Positions 11,670 through 23,471 of a stretch of 64,000 bases of DNA are shown one piece after another. The position numbers and the translations under genes were made by a program. The notes under the pieces were generated by a model, which worked only from the letters and a program-made list of their open reading frames with translations, was not told the origin of the DNA and did no database searches. The DNA comes from Babylonia areolata (taxonomy: Eukaryota > Mollusca > Gastropoda > Neogastropoda > Buccinidae), in assembly GCF_041734735.1 (NCBI RefSeq), contig NC_134882.1:22462265-22526264 (forward strand). The letters run 5' to 3'. Each line of letters opens with the position of its first letter. The stretch's first letter is position 1.

Positions 11670-13855
11670 ATGGCGGCTATTTCAACAGTATCAACACGTG
11701 GTGCGAAGTACTGCTGTGTAATTAACTGCAGTAATAACAGCAAAACCAGCATCGATGAAAGGACGGGCAGAACTGTGCGGATGTTTAATTTTCCCAACCC
11801 AGAGACGGTAAGTTCATATCTTTTTCTTTTCAGTTTGGGCATTCTCCATGGGAGGCCAAGCTTCAATCTTCAATCTTCAAATTGGAAGGTCAGCCGTCAT
11901 TACTGACTATTAATGACCTGTGTGCGCAGAGGCGTAAATACCTAACTAAAACCCAATTAGACCTATCTTTTCCTCTGGAGGGGGTGACAATGAGAAAGAG
12001 CATGTATACATACTCTCTCCCACCGTCACTCGCAGCGTCCCTCCGGGGAGGGGGGGGGGAAAGGGGGGGGGGACTAAACTGTGATCTTGTTCAGCTCCCT
12101 CTTGAAAGCTGCCAAGGAGGGAGCCTCTGCTGCTGTTGCAGGCAGGGAGTTCCAGACGGGGATGGTTGATGGGAAAAAACTGTATTTATAAGGGTCAGAG
12201 GAGGAGCTAAGATGGACAAATTTGTGTCGATGATTTGATCTTGTTCTGCCGGATCCTTTCTTGAGAAATTTGTCTGGAGGGATGTCTACAATGCCGTTGA
12301 CCATTTTATACATCAGGGTCAGCCTTTGTCTGTTCCGCCGTGATTCGAGGGATGCCCATCCTAGTTCTTGCAGCATGTGTGTTACGCTGCTGGTCCGCCC
12401 GTAGTCACTGTGTACATAACGTGCTGCTCTTCTTTGCACCATTTCAATCTTGTTCTTTTGACCTTCTTTGTACGGGCTGCAGACTGATGAACAATACTCC
12501 AGGTGCGGGCGTACAAGAGTTTGGTAGGCATTGGCTTTGGTGGTTTTATTGGATGTTGTTAGATTCCTTTTTAGGAAGCCTACCATGCTATTGGCTTTGT
12601 TGGTGACTCTTGTAACATGTTCTTTCCAGTTTAGATCATTTCTTATGTCGACGCCGAGATATTTTGCGCTGTCAACATGCTCGAGGGTGTGTCCTTTTAA
12701 TTTGTAGTTGTAGCTGATGGGGTTCCTTGATGTTGTACAGGTAAGGACATTACATTTTTCTGGGTGGAATTCCATTCCCCAACGCTGTTCCCAGTCAGAC
12801 AGGGTGTTGAGGTCTCGTTGGAGCATTTTACAGTCTTGGATTGTCTTGATGGTGGAGTAGACTATACAGTCATCAGCGAACAATCTAATATTGGCCTTGA
12901 TGTTCTGAGGCAGATCGTTGATGTAAATCAGAAATAGGATGGGGCCTAGAACTGTCCCCTGTGGGACTCCGCTGATGACAGGTGCTGGCTCAGATTTTTC
13001 GCCGTCAACTACGACGATTTGGGTGCGGTCAGAAAGGTATGCCTTGATCCAGTCTAACGTCGATCCTCGTATACCATAATGGTCTAGCTTACGGAGGAGG
13101 CGTTTGTGGGGGACCTTGTCAAAGGCTTTGGAGAAGTCCAGGATTACCATGTCGGTCTGCTGTCTGTTGTCCTGGTTTTTGGCGATGTCTTGGAACAATG
13201 TTAGCAGTTGAGTTTCGCAACTCCTTCTGGCTCTAAACCCATGTTGTGCGTTATCAAGTATTTCATGTTGGGTCAGATGGCGCATGATGTTGCTTGCTAG
13301 GATGTGTTCTTGCATCTTACAGCATATGCTGGTGAGGGAGACCGGTCTGTAGTTAGCAGCAGAGTTACGATTGCCCTTTTTGAAAACTGCTGTCACGTTC
13401 GCCATTTTCCAGTCGTCTGGTACACATCCATCTGCCAGTGATTTGGTGAAGATAATAGAGAGCAGGGGCGCGATCTCATCTGCGCACTCTTTCAACACTT
13501 TTGCTGGAATCTCATCAGGTCCTGCTGCTTTATATGGGTTGATGTTCTTCAGCAATTTGCGTACCCCTTCCAGACTCAGCCTACGTTGATGTTTATATTT
13601 TCCTGTGATAAGACATCTGCGTTGCTTCGGGAGAAATGTATCGCCTGTGAGGAAACCGCAGATGGTGCGGAGAAGGTTGGGGGGGGGGGGGGGGGGGGGG
13701 GGATTTCAAAGTGTCTTAAAGTACAGACAGAAATTGAGTCATAGAAAACAAGCAATTCTGGCTGATTCTGGTCATTGTTTATACTAGCCGGAGTAAAGAG
13801 TCTGCTGCTCTGCGGAAAACACTGGAACAAAATAATGTGTGTGTGTGTGTGTGTG

Positions 13856-13888
<33 letters not shown>

Positions 13889-14373
13889 TGAGTGAGAGAG
13901 AGAGAGAGAGAGTGTGTGTGTGTGTGTGTGTGTATTTCAGTATGGATCTGTCTTTTTTTGTGCACCACATTTTTCCATAAGAGTTGGTGAGAGGTTTTAT
14001 GTATGAGTGCACTGTTACGGTGTGAGTAAATAAAAATACTTCTTTTTTTTTTTTAAGATGCCAGAAATGGGTCATCAACATCCGACGAGCTGACGTCAAC
14101 ATCTCCAACATCAAGAGGAAACAGGTGTGCTCAGTGCACTTTGAGGAGAAGGCTTTCAACTGCCCGACGAACATTCAGGAATCTAAACTCCTTCCAACTG
14201 CAGTCCCTACCCTCGTCACCTGCCCAAATCCTCCTCCCTCTCTAGATTGTCGACGACCTCAACCAAAGAAGAGAGACGTCATTGTGGCAATAGATAAACG
14301 AAAAAGACAACATTCCGATTCAGATTCTGACAAGAGTGACCAGGCCACAACTACAGATGTTTTATCAGTTTGA
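11670..14373 (+). CDS. THAP-domain zinc-finger protein, two exons
   Basis: The coding sequence joins 11,670-11,807 and 14,065-14,373, giving 148 residues. Exon 1 starts at the first ATG (GCGATGGCGG context) and ends in phase 0 before GTAAGT. Exon 2 starts in phase 0 after a T-rich tract ending CCAG. The protein has the THAP C2CH pattern: CCVINC near residues 15-20, FNFPNPETKWVINIRR across the splice, and CSVHFEEKAF further on, giving C-x4-C and C-x2-H zinc ligands plus the invariant P, W and F positions. THAP domains bind DNA in the nucleus. The tail is basic and serine-rich (KKRDVIVAIDKRKRQHSDSD) and looks like a nuclear localisation signal. A coiled-coil-like VKLLNQQLKSSKR lies downstream at about 14,517 in another frame, suggesting a longer ancestral protein. 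It may be a transposon protein remnant or a captured regulator. Confidence 0.75.
12074..13595 (-). mobile_element. CR1/L2-like LINE with unbroken reverse transcriptase
   Basis: It lies antisense in the THAP intron. At least 493 codons are open from 13,555 to the stop at 12,074, and the frame extends a little further upstream to about 13,595. Visible motifs in order: NYRPVSLTSICCK, QHGFRARRSCETQLL, MVILDFSKAFDKVPH, SGVPQGTVLGPILFLIYIND, the catalytic LFADDCIVYS, KYLGVDI, HLEYCSSVCSPY, and a C-terminal FFPSTIPVWNSLP. This is the Jockey-superfamily (CR1/L2) layout. The apurinic endonuclease domain is missing, so the copy is 5' truncated. The absence of stops in 1.5 kb implies a recent insertion. 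Its 3' end abuts a G/C homopolymer stretch at 12,046-12,072. Confidence 0.88.
13679..13932. repeat. Poly(G) tract and GT/GA microsatellites
   Basis: A run of 24 G lies at 13,679-13,702. GT runs, a GAGTGAGTGAGAGA core and further GT repeats lie at about 13,837-13,933. All are inside the THAP intron. Confidence 0.95.
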
Positions 14374-14630
14374 AAATCATTTCAGGCAGTGCACATCAAA
14401 TGGCTTGCCAAGCCAAAACCCTAGGCAGGTAATTTTGAATAGTTTTGCAAATATTCACACATGTGACTGTATGGATGTTCTTCTGTCCTCATACTGCACA
14501 GTCAGAATATTTCATGAGGTGAAACTCCTGAACCAACAGCTGAAATCATCAAAGCGAGGTTCTGAGTTAAACAAGGACAAGAAGCTGAACATGTAATGTG
14601 CAGCTGACAATCATGAAATTGGGACCAGTG

Positions 14631-14636
14631 AATAAA
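14631..14636 (+). promoter_or_regulatory. AATAAA poly(A) signal candidate for the THAP gene
   Basis: AATAAA lies 258 bases after the THAP stop codon, on the same strand, in AT-balanced sequence. It is the first canonical signal after the gene. Confidence 0.45.
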
Positions 14637-14699
14637 GTGATACTATCAGTTTATATCAACATATTATCTGTGAAATGTCTGGCTAACATTGAAGACGTA

Positions 14700-14970
14700 G
14701 TAGGCCTACTCTTAGGATTGACATACATATATGTGCAATGTGTGACACAGACAGTGCGTGACACTCTTAGAATTTCCTATCGCTGCAATGTGTGACATTG
14801 ACACTGGTGACAGTATATGACACTCTAAGGATTTCCCTATCTCTGCAACGTGTGTGTGACACTGACACTGGTGACAGTATAATGCTATTAGGATTTCCCT
14901 ATCTGTGCAATGTATGACATTGACTGTGTGATACTCTGAGGATTTATTTATAATCTGAGCAACACTGGCA
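14700..14970. repeat. Imperfect ~65-75 bp tandem repeats
   Basis: Four or so units share TGCAATGTGTGACA, a GACACTGGTGACAGTAT segment and AGGATTTCCCTATCT. They lie between the THAP gene and the right inverted end of the transposon candidate and show no coding potential. The stretch 14,970-15,920 holds nothing else that I can name. Confidence 0.7.
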
Positions 14971-15921
14971 GTGCACGATACAGTGACCTATTTGTGAAAT
15001 GTGTCAAATGACAGTAATCTTCATTATCTGTTGTTTGGGTGAAAAATGTTAGATTGACACTGACAGTGATGCCTACTCTACAGTCTGTGACATTCACAAT
15101 TCTGTGGCTGATCGAGGAAGGTGCATTGATGTGAGTACACTATTTTAATACAATGATTTTTAATACAATAATATCAGTACAGTAAATCCTCTCTTGGGCG
15201 GCCACCCCTTTAGCCAGGAAGTAGTGGCTGTAAATTAGAGGCGGCCTCTCAAAAGAAGTTGGAATTAATAAATATAGGAAGCAAAAGTGCTTGGAAACAC
15301 TGAATTGCCTTCTTCTTTTTCTTCCTCGTTTGAGGTGGAAAACTCCATGTGAGAACCATCCCACTGGTACTGCTCATACAGTGACCGCCTATAAGGGGTT
15401 TTGCTGTTATAATGAAAAAATGTGTCCTTGTATGTTTTTAATGCTGAAGAGGAATGTTATCCAAACACGCATACATACACTCACAATCTCACTCGCGTTA
15501 CAAACATACACACAGATTCATCTGAAGTGACTGACAATGTAATCACAGGCTAGAGTTTGCCAGTAGGCCTAAAATACTTTGGCCCAGTGATGAATAGACT
15601 CAGTCATATTCAGCTTCTTTACGGGTGTTATAGGGTAAATGTAATGAACTGCAGAAACAACGCGGACACCATCCCCACCCCTCCTCTTTCCTTGCAAACT
15701 CCGCCTGTTAGTGTTACGCGCAATCAGTCGATCGGCGCAATCTAGCGAACTCTGATTCAGTCAAGTATGTGCACAGCCGAATTTATCTGGTCAGAAGCAC
15801 ATAGAAAGAAAGAAACAGATAGTACACTCAAAATCAGTGTGTGGTAAAACGAAACTTGGAAAGCGACTTTCCAATGACTCCGACATAAGGCGTGTGTGTG
15901 TGTGTGCGACGCCGCCTCTCA

Positions 15922-16024
15922 CGAGTTACAGGGTAAACAAGATGGCGGACGCCTTGGCCAACCGGAACGCGTTTTCCGATCGCGCGAAGAAGGAATGTCC
16001 CTTCTGCCTGTTTAGTATTCTGTG
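15922..16024 (-). repeat. Right terminal inverted repeat
   Basis: It pairs with 11,564-11,665. The reverse complement starts CACAGAATACTAAACAGGCA and carries the inner GCCATCTTGTT block. An ATGGCGG on the plus strand within it (15,944) opens a short frame, but this is explained by the repeat's symmetry with the left end. Confidence 0.65.
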
Positions 16025-16033
16025 GGTATGGAC
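16025..16033 (+). repeat. Target-site duplication, right copy
   Basis: GGTATGGAC, identical to 11,555-11,563, directly outside the right inverted end. Confidence 0.7.
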
Positions 16034-16486
16034 TACGAAGGTGTATGTAACTACTGTATGGGGGCCTCTGTTTATTTTTTAAATCAGCAGAAAATCAGAC
16101 ATGAGCTATGAAATATTCTCCGGCAGCCCACAGGAATCTGTCGGTGAAAGGTCGCCAGAAGGTCACACACCAGAGGAGACCAAGCACTGCTGCCGATTCA
16201 GCTCATTGGTGTTCAGTCGTGCGTGTTATGATGCAACAAACTCGGAACATCACCTACTGGGCCCTCTTCTAACAACTACAATGGACTTAGTTACAGACTT
16301 AGACTGAATGACAGAGTCACACACACACACACACACGCACACGCGCGCGCGCGCGCGCGCTCACTCACACACGCTCACTCACTCACTCATGGAAAAGGGT
16401 TACCCAATAACTTTACTACGATCTTCTCCTTTGAAAATAATCGCAAAAATAACTTGCATCTACAAATGTACCTGGATGGTGTGTAG
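16034..16486. repeat. Unassigned sequence with CA/CG repeat
   Basis: A CACACA...CGCGCG alternating tract lies at about 16,318-16,372, then CTCA repeats to 16,390. An open frame at 16,101-16,307 is unrecognised and lacks splice context. If gene A is complete, part of this is intron. Confidence 0.5.
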
Positions 16487-18865
16487 GAGACTGCAGTGCC
16501 TCCACGATATGGGAGAACAGCAGGTGGACCACGTTACCTGGCAACGAGAGATGCACAGAGCCCCGCATTATCACTGCTGACTACATTCGGCACCTGACTC
16601 CCAACGCCAAGATCATTGTGATGCTGAGAAACCCCTCTAGAAGGTTCGTCTGGAGTGTGGAGTCGTGATTATGTTTTATTAAACTGCCTAACTTTTATCA
16701 ACAAGACTGGTCGATTGTTTTTTTGTTTTGTTGTTGTTTGTTTGTTGTTGTTGTTTTTTTATTAACTCCAGTGTTTTTTTTTCAGACCTACCGTTGTTTC
16801 AATGACTGTGACAACCAGAACCTTACTCTCGCTTTCTTTTTTCTGAAGCATAGGTGATCCAGCGGTGGAAGAAAACTCACCTGCCACGCGGGTGACACGG
16901 GTTCGATTCGCGGTTGATGCACATGGCTAGTGTTGTTCTCTGGCAAATTTGTTTTAAAAAAAACCCCACTCTAATAGGTACACAAATATAAATACATGCA
17001 CTCAAGGCCTGACTAGCACATAGGGTTATGCTGCTGGTTCGGCATCAGTCTAGCAGATGTGGCATAGCGTGTACGCATTTGTTCGAACGCAGTGACGCCT
17101 CTTTGAGAAACTGAAACTGAAATCTCTCTCACTCTCATTCATTCATTAATTCTCTCAACAACAAACAAGAGAGGCAAGGCCTTCAAGACTCACTTGTGAC
17201 ACACACTTAAAGAACAAAAATAATTTAAATTTGTTCAGAATTAGTCTGTAAAAATGTGTTCTTGTATTTGTTATAATTACATAAAGCTTCGCGTTAAAAA
17301 GAAAAAAGGGCATCAAAGCAGATTGAAATCATGGATGTTAGGGTCGAGAATGAGTGGTTTTATACACTGCGCTAACGCGGGTCCGAGAACGTTCAAAAAT
17401 TATTATTTGAGCGTGTTCTTATAGCGGGATAAATCGACAGTGGTAATCAAAGTGATATCGCCGTTAAAATCATGTAATTTTGGTATATCTCATGCATTTA
17501 AGAATTTCTTTCAAGTCCGAGGTAAAGGAAATGTTCCCATTGCTTCAAACACACTGCAACATGTGTCCGTTTTTTAATTTAAAAAAAAAAAAAAAATTAT
17601 AGGTCTGCAGAGATCCGTGTTCGACAAGCTTCAGAAGTTGCAATCATTGAGAAACTACGACACCGTCCATTCGATTTCTCTTTTCTGTTTATTCTAGTTA
17701 ATTCAGTGCCCACTTTAAACATTCATATGAAGAGTAACCACGTCAATGATTATATAAGGTTTTTTGGGTTTTTTTTTTTATTTGGTGGTAAATGAGACAT
17801 CAAGCCATCGCATCAAGCTTTGCAACATGTTTTGTCAAGATCTGAACAGACCAGTCTGGATAAGGCTGACTTTAACTTGGTGAAACGGTCGATTTATTTA
17901 TTTATTTACTTATTTATTTTATTGTAATGTTCATTCTAGTTAATTTAGAGTCCACTTTTGAATATTCATATGCAGTAAACACGTCGATAATGTAGTTAGT
18001 ATCACTGTGTGTGTTCTGTCCAGAATTTGTATTTCTTTACTTTTAATTGCGAATACGAAAAACGAGGTCATGGCATCTTCTTACCAGACATGGCCTACCT
18101 TCTGGCAGCTTGAAAGGACTAACAGTGTTTTCAGAATCCGGAATGAGCATCAATGAAATAAGCAGTTAATCACTTAATGGTTCGAAAATATGGCTAAATT
18201 TGGGAGAAATACAAAACCTATTATTGGTATGACTGTGAAGATGTTTTTTCTACAATGTTTAAGGAAAATTTGGTATTGGCAGACAACATATCTCCAGAGA
18301 AAATGGCCATGTTAAAGTTTACCACGGACACACAAACACACATACAGATAACCGAGCACCGTGTTATATCATGGACTCACTTTGTTTACACAAGTGAGTC
18401 AAAAAGTATATAATTTTTCTCTGGTTTCAGACTGTATTCTGACTTTCTTTTCTTCTGGGCACGGAATAAGACTCCGGAATACTTTCACCAATTAGTCGAG
18501 AAGAACATCGCCACATTCAATGCATGTGTGGAGAAAGAGAGCCTTCGAACCTGTGCCTACAATCAGTCCATCTTCTCGGTGAGACATATGTACCATTCTA
18601 AGGGCATCGAAGTTCTCTCAAAAGTATAGTTGTCCATTACCGACTGGGTATGGGTATAATTATTTATTGCTACTGGAGAGCGTAACCCTGTCTTTATCTC
18701 TCACTATCTGTCCCTGTGTGTCTGCCTCTTTCCTTCTGGTGAGCGCGCGTGAGCGCGTGTGTTTGCTTGTTTGTTTGTGTACCTGTATGTGTGTACTCAC
18801 GCGCTCATGTGTGTGGTTGTGGGCACGCGTGCCCATGAATTTGTTTGTGTGAGCAACCCCGCTGG

Positions 18866-18911
<46 letters not shown>

Positions 18912-19054
18912 GGATTATGAATCATGTAATCTTCTGTGCTTATATATACATGCATGTAACACACGTCTGCTTAGCAGATGCGGTGTAGCGTATATTGATT
19001 TGTCCGTACGCAGTGACGCCTCCTTGATAAACTGATACTGAAACTGATCTCACC

Positions 19055-19088
<34 letters not shown>

Positions 19089-22000
19089 TTCCCCGCCCAC
19101 CCGCCGAACTCCCCCACCCCTCCCCCACCCTCCCCTCCTCTCTCTCTCTCTCTCTGTCTGTCATAGATACGTTTATTCATCGGGGTGTATTCGGTGTTCG
19201 TGGAGGACTGGCTGTTACGTTTCCCACGGGACCAGATGCTGTTTATCCGCTTGGAGGACGTGCAGAGTGGTGCTGACACTGTGCCCGCCGTCTTCAGGTT
19301 CCTGGGACTCGGTAAGATGTGTGCACGTGTGTTCATCAAAATGAGATGTGTGCACGTGTGTTCATCAACATAAGTTGTGTGCACGTGTGTTCATCAACAT
19401 AAGATGTGTGCACGTGTGTTCATCAACATAAGTTGTGTACACGTGTGTTCATCAACATAAGGTGTGTACACGTGTGTTCTTCAAATAAGATGTGTGCACG
19501 TGTCTTCAGCAACATAAGGTGTGTGCACGTGTGTTCATTAAAATAAGATGTGTGCACGTGTGTTCATCAAATAAGATGTGTGCACGTGTGTTCATCAAAA
19601 TAAGATGTGTGCACGTGTGTTCATCAACATGTGTGCACGTGTGTTCATCAACATAAGGTGTGTGCACGTGTGTTCATCAACATAAGGTGTGTTCACGTGT
19701 GTTCATCAAAATAAGATGTGTGCACGTGTGTTCATCAGCATAACATGTGTGCACGTGTGTTCATCAACATAACGTGTGCACGTGTGTTCATCAAAATAAG
19801 ATGTGTGCACGTGTGTTCATCAACATAAGGTGTGTGCACGTGTGTTCATCAACATAAGGTGTGTTCACGTGTGTTCATCAACATAAGATGTGTGCGCGGG
19901 AGTTTGACGACTTCGGTTTAGGCCACATTTATCCACCTCGATTTTGGAAAACGAAGACACAAAGACTATTCTATAACTAACATTGATCTGCCTTTAAAAA
20001 GAAAAGAAAATATATGACATTACAAACAGCTGCCTCTGTGTTTATCAGTCAGCCTATCTATCTATCTATCTATCTATCTATTTGTTTGTCTGTCTATCTA
20101 TCTATCTATCTATCTATCTGTATATCTATCTGTCTGTCTGTCTGTCTGTCTCATCGTGTATGTCATCAATTATTCTAAGTATTTTTGTTTTCGTCTGTTC
20201 TTGACACAACTCTCCCCAGGTACCACTGGAAAACGAACAGATTGTGATTTTTCTCCCGTTAAGCTGAGGACATCGCTGAGTCGTCATTAGTGTCGCTCAA
20301 CGGATCACTGAGAGCGGGGAATGGTTCGCTACCATCACCGAAACGGATGGCGAGTTCACAGGGGACGAAACTGCAGTTGCCTAGATCAGGCGTAACCTAA
20401 CAATACTTCTCTCCCTTACAATTCAAAGCCCCCCCCCCCCCCCACACACACACACACACACACCCTCTCCACCCCCACCCCCTCGAAGGATTCACCCACC
20501 CTCACCCTTTCCACTTCAAGCATTCCCTTTCTTTTCCGCCTCCCCGGCCCGTAGCGTATTCGTGAATGTCATTCATTCATTCATTGCCCATCGCTCCTGG
20601 TGGAGCTTAGGCCATCGACGACCCCTCGCCTTCTCACTCTGTTCTGGGCTGTTCTGGCCATTTCAGTCCAGTTTGTCCTTTGATGCTTCAGCTCTGCCTC
20701 GGTGTCTCGCCTCCAGCTGTTGCGAGGCCGGCCTCTTTTCCTCTTTCCCTGCGGGTTCCAGGTCAGGGCTTGGCGTGTGATGCTGGACGCTGGCTTCCTG
20801 AGGGTTTGTCCGATCCAGCCCCACTTCCTCCGCAGTATCTGCTTGGCCACTGGTTCCTGTCCCGCTCGCTCCCACAGATCTTCGTTTCGGATCTTCTCCT
20901 GCCATCGGATTTTGTAGGTGCGCCTCAGACAGATGTTGAAGAATGTCTGAATCTTCTGCATCGTCTGTGTTGTCCGCCATGTCTCGCAACCTTAGAGCAG
21001 AATTGACTTCACATTGGAGTTGAAGATGCTGTTTGGTTTTCATACTGATTGCTCCAAATGCCCAGATGTTCTTGAGCATGATGAAAGCTGTTCTTGCCTT
21101 GCCGATTCTGGCTGTGACGTCTCGGTCCGTGCCTCCCTGTCGGTCAACCACGTTTCCCAAGTAGACGGAAGACTACACCTCCCTGATGGGCTCTCCACCG
21201 ACTGTGAATGGTGTGTTGGCAGTGGTGTTGATCTTCATCAGCTCGGTCTTCTTGTTGATCTTGAGTCCTGTCCTGGCTGACGTGGTCTCCAGGCGAGTGG
21301 TCTTGTCCTGCATCTGGCTGTGGTTGTGTGACAGGAGCGCCAGGTCGTCTGCGAAGTCGAGGTCGTCCAGCTGCGTCCAGAGTGTCCACTGTATACCGTT
21401 GTTCCTGTCTGTTGTAGTGGTCTTCATGATCCAGTTGATGACCAGGAGGAAGAGGAACAGTGACAGCAGGCACCCCTGACGAACTCCAGTCTTCACCTCG
21501 AAACTTTCAGACAGCTGGCCTGTGTGGGCAGTCCTGCAACTCATGTCCTGGTAGATGCACTGGATGAGGGAGATGATCTTCTCTGGGACTCTGTAGTGCC
21601 TCAGCAGCTTCCACAGCGTCTCTCTGTCCACACTGTCGAAGGCCTTCTCATTATCTATGAAGTTGATGTAGAGGGGGTAGTTCCACTCCAGCGACTGCTC
21701 CACGATGATGCGCAGGTTGGCGATCTGGTCGGCACAGGATCTGTTCCGCCGGAAGCCTGCCTGCTGGTCATGAAGCTTGGGGCGACGGCCTCTTTCATCC
21801 TTTCCAGTAGAACCCTTTTGAGAACCTTGCCTGGCGTTGACATGAGCATGATCCCTCGGTAGTTGCTGCAGTCCCTGAGGTCTCCTTTCTTTGGCAGCTT
21901 GATGATGATTCCTTCTTTCCACTGGGCTGGTACCTTCTCCTTCTCCCAGATCTTGCTGAAGAGGTTGTATAGCATGTTGACAGCTGTTTCCATGTCTACT

Positions 22001-23436
22001 TTGATGGCTTCTGCTGGTATCTCGTCCAGCCCTGCAGCCTTCCCATTTCTCAGAGTCATGATGGCCTTCTTGATCTCTGCCTTTGAGGGTTTGTCGTAGC
22101 TGATGGGCAGTTCTGTCTCTGCGGGTGGGATGTCTGGTGGTGCGTCAGGAGCGGGGCGGTTCAGCAGCTCCCTGAAGTGTTCTGCCCATCGTTTCAGCTG
22201 TTTCTTGGTTGTCAGTGGGTTCCCGTTGTTATCCTTCACTGGCTTGTCTGTCTGCTGGAACTTGCCCGTCAGCTTCTTGGTCACCAGGTACAGGTCCGTC
22301 AGGTTCCCCTGTCCGGCTGCTGCCTCTGCTTGACTGGCCAGGTCGTCGGTTTAGTCCCTCTTGTCCTTCTTGATGCTCCTCTTTACATCTCTGTCCGCTG
22401 CTGTGTACTCTTCCTGTGCCTTTGCCTTAGTTGCTCTTGTTCGGCTTGTGTTCAGCGAAGTTTTCTTCTCTTTCCTTGTTTCCAGCTTGTGGATGGTGTC
22501 GGCAGAGATCCATTCCTTGTGCTGAGTTTTCTTCTTGCCAAGGACCTCTTCACATGTGACGTGCCAGAGCTTCTTGCTGTGTTCCCACTGTGTCTCGATG
22601 TCCATCTCACCGTCTTCTATCAGCTCTTGTAGTGGCTGGAACCTGTTGGAAAGGCTGATCTGGAATGCTGCTTGTGTGTCCTTGTTTCTGAGCAGTCCAA
22701 CATTGTACATTGTCCCTGTGTTGTTGGCGTTGGTGAATCTCTTGAGGCGAAGTTTCACTGTCGTCGTAAGAAGGTGGTGGTCTGATGACACATCGGCTCC
22801 TCTCATCACTCGTACATCCTGCCATGATCTCCTGAACTTGCGGCTAATGCAGATGTGGTCGATCTCGTTCTCCGTGACGTGGTTCGGGGATCTCCATGTG
22901 GCCTTGTGGATGCGCTTGTGTGGGAAGATACTTCCTCCTATCACCAGCTGGTTCAGGGCGCACAGGTCTGCAAAGCGCTCACCATTCTCATTCATCTGTC
23001 CCAGTCCGTGTGTCCCCAGGGTGTCCTCGTAGCCGGTGTTGTCCCTTCCGTTCTTGGCGTTGAAATTTCCCATCAGTATGGTTATGTCTTTGGCTCCTCT
23101 TCTGTCTATCACTGTCTAGTTGTTGGTAGAAGTCATCTTTCTTCTCTTCTTCCGCATCATTGGTGGGAACATAGCACTGAATGATGTTCAGTCTGATGTC
23201 ATTCTTCTTGGTGGTAAACTTGGCTGTGATGATGCGGGAGTTGACAGGTTCCCATCCGATGAGTGCCCTCTGTGCCTCCGGTGCCAGCATGAATGTGTTT
23301 CACTGTAAGCTTATTTCTTTTTCTTCTTCTGCTGTTGTTTTGTTGCTGTTTGTGGCGATGATGCGACACGCGTGGGCGTGCGTGCGCGCATCAGTATCTG
23401 TGTCTGCGTCTGTGTGTTCGCGTTCGCGTTCACGCG

Positions 23437-23471
<35 letters not shown>

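Larger units (their letters stand above)
11564..16024. mobile_element. THAP-carrying DNA transposon candidate (4.46 kb)
   Basis: The segment begins CACAGAATACTAAA and ends with its reverse complement, TTTAGTATTCTGTG. The first 30 bases of the two ends match at 28 positions. A second matching block of 22 bases with three mismatches, around GCCATTTTG, starts 74 bases in from one end and 77 from the other. The same 9-mer GGTATGGAC flanks both ends. A THAP-domain gene on the plus strand begins just inside the left end. Known THAP-bearing transposons include P elements (8-bp duplication) and Kolobok (TTAA). The duplication here recalls the P-element consensus GTCCGGAC at 6 of 8 positions, but no catalytic transposase domain is visible, so it would be non-autonomous or decayed. 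The family is inferred. Confidence 0.65.

Noticed and set aside
15944-16082. ATGGCGG start of a possible gene
   Set aside because: The ATGGCGG and surrounding bases are explained by symmetry with the left inverted end of the THAP-carrying element. The frame is short and has no recognised motif.
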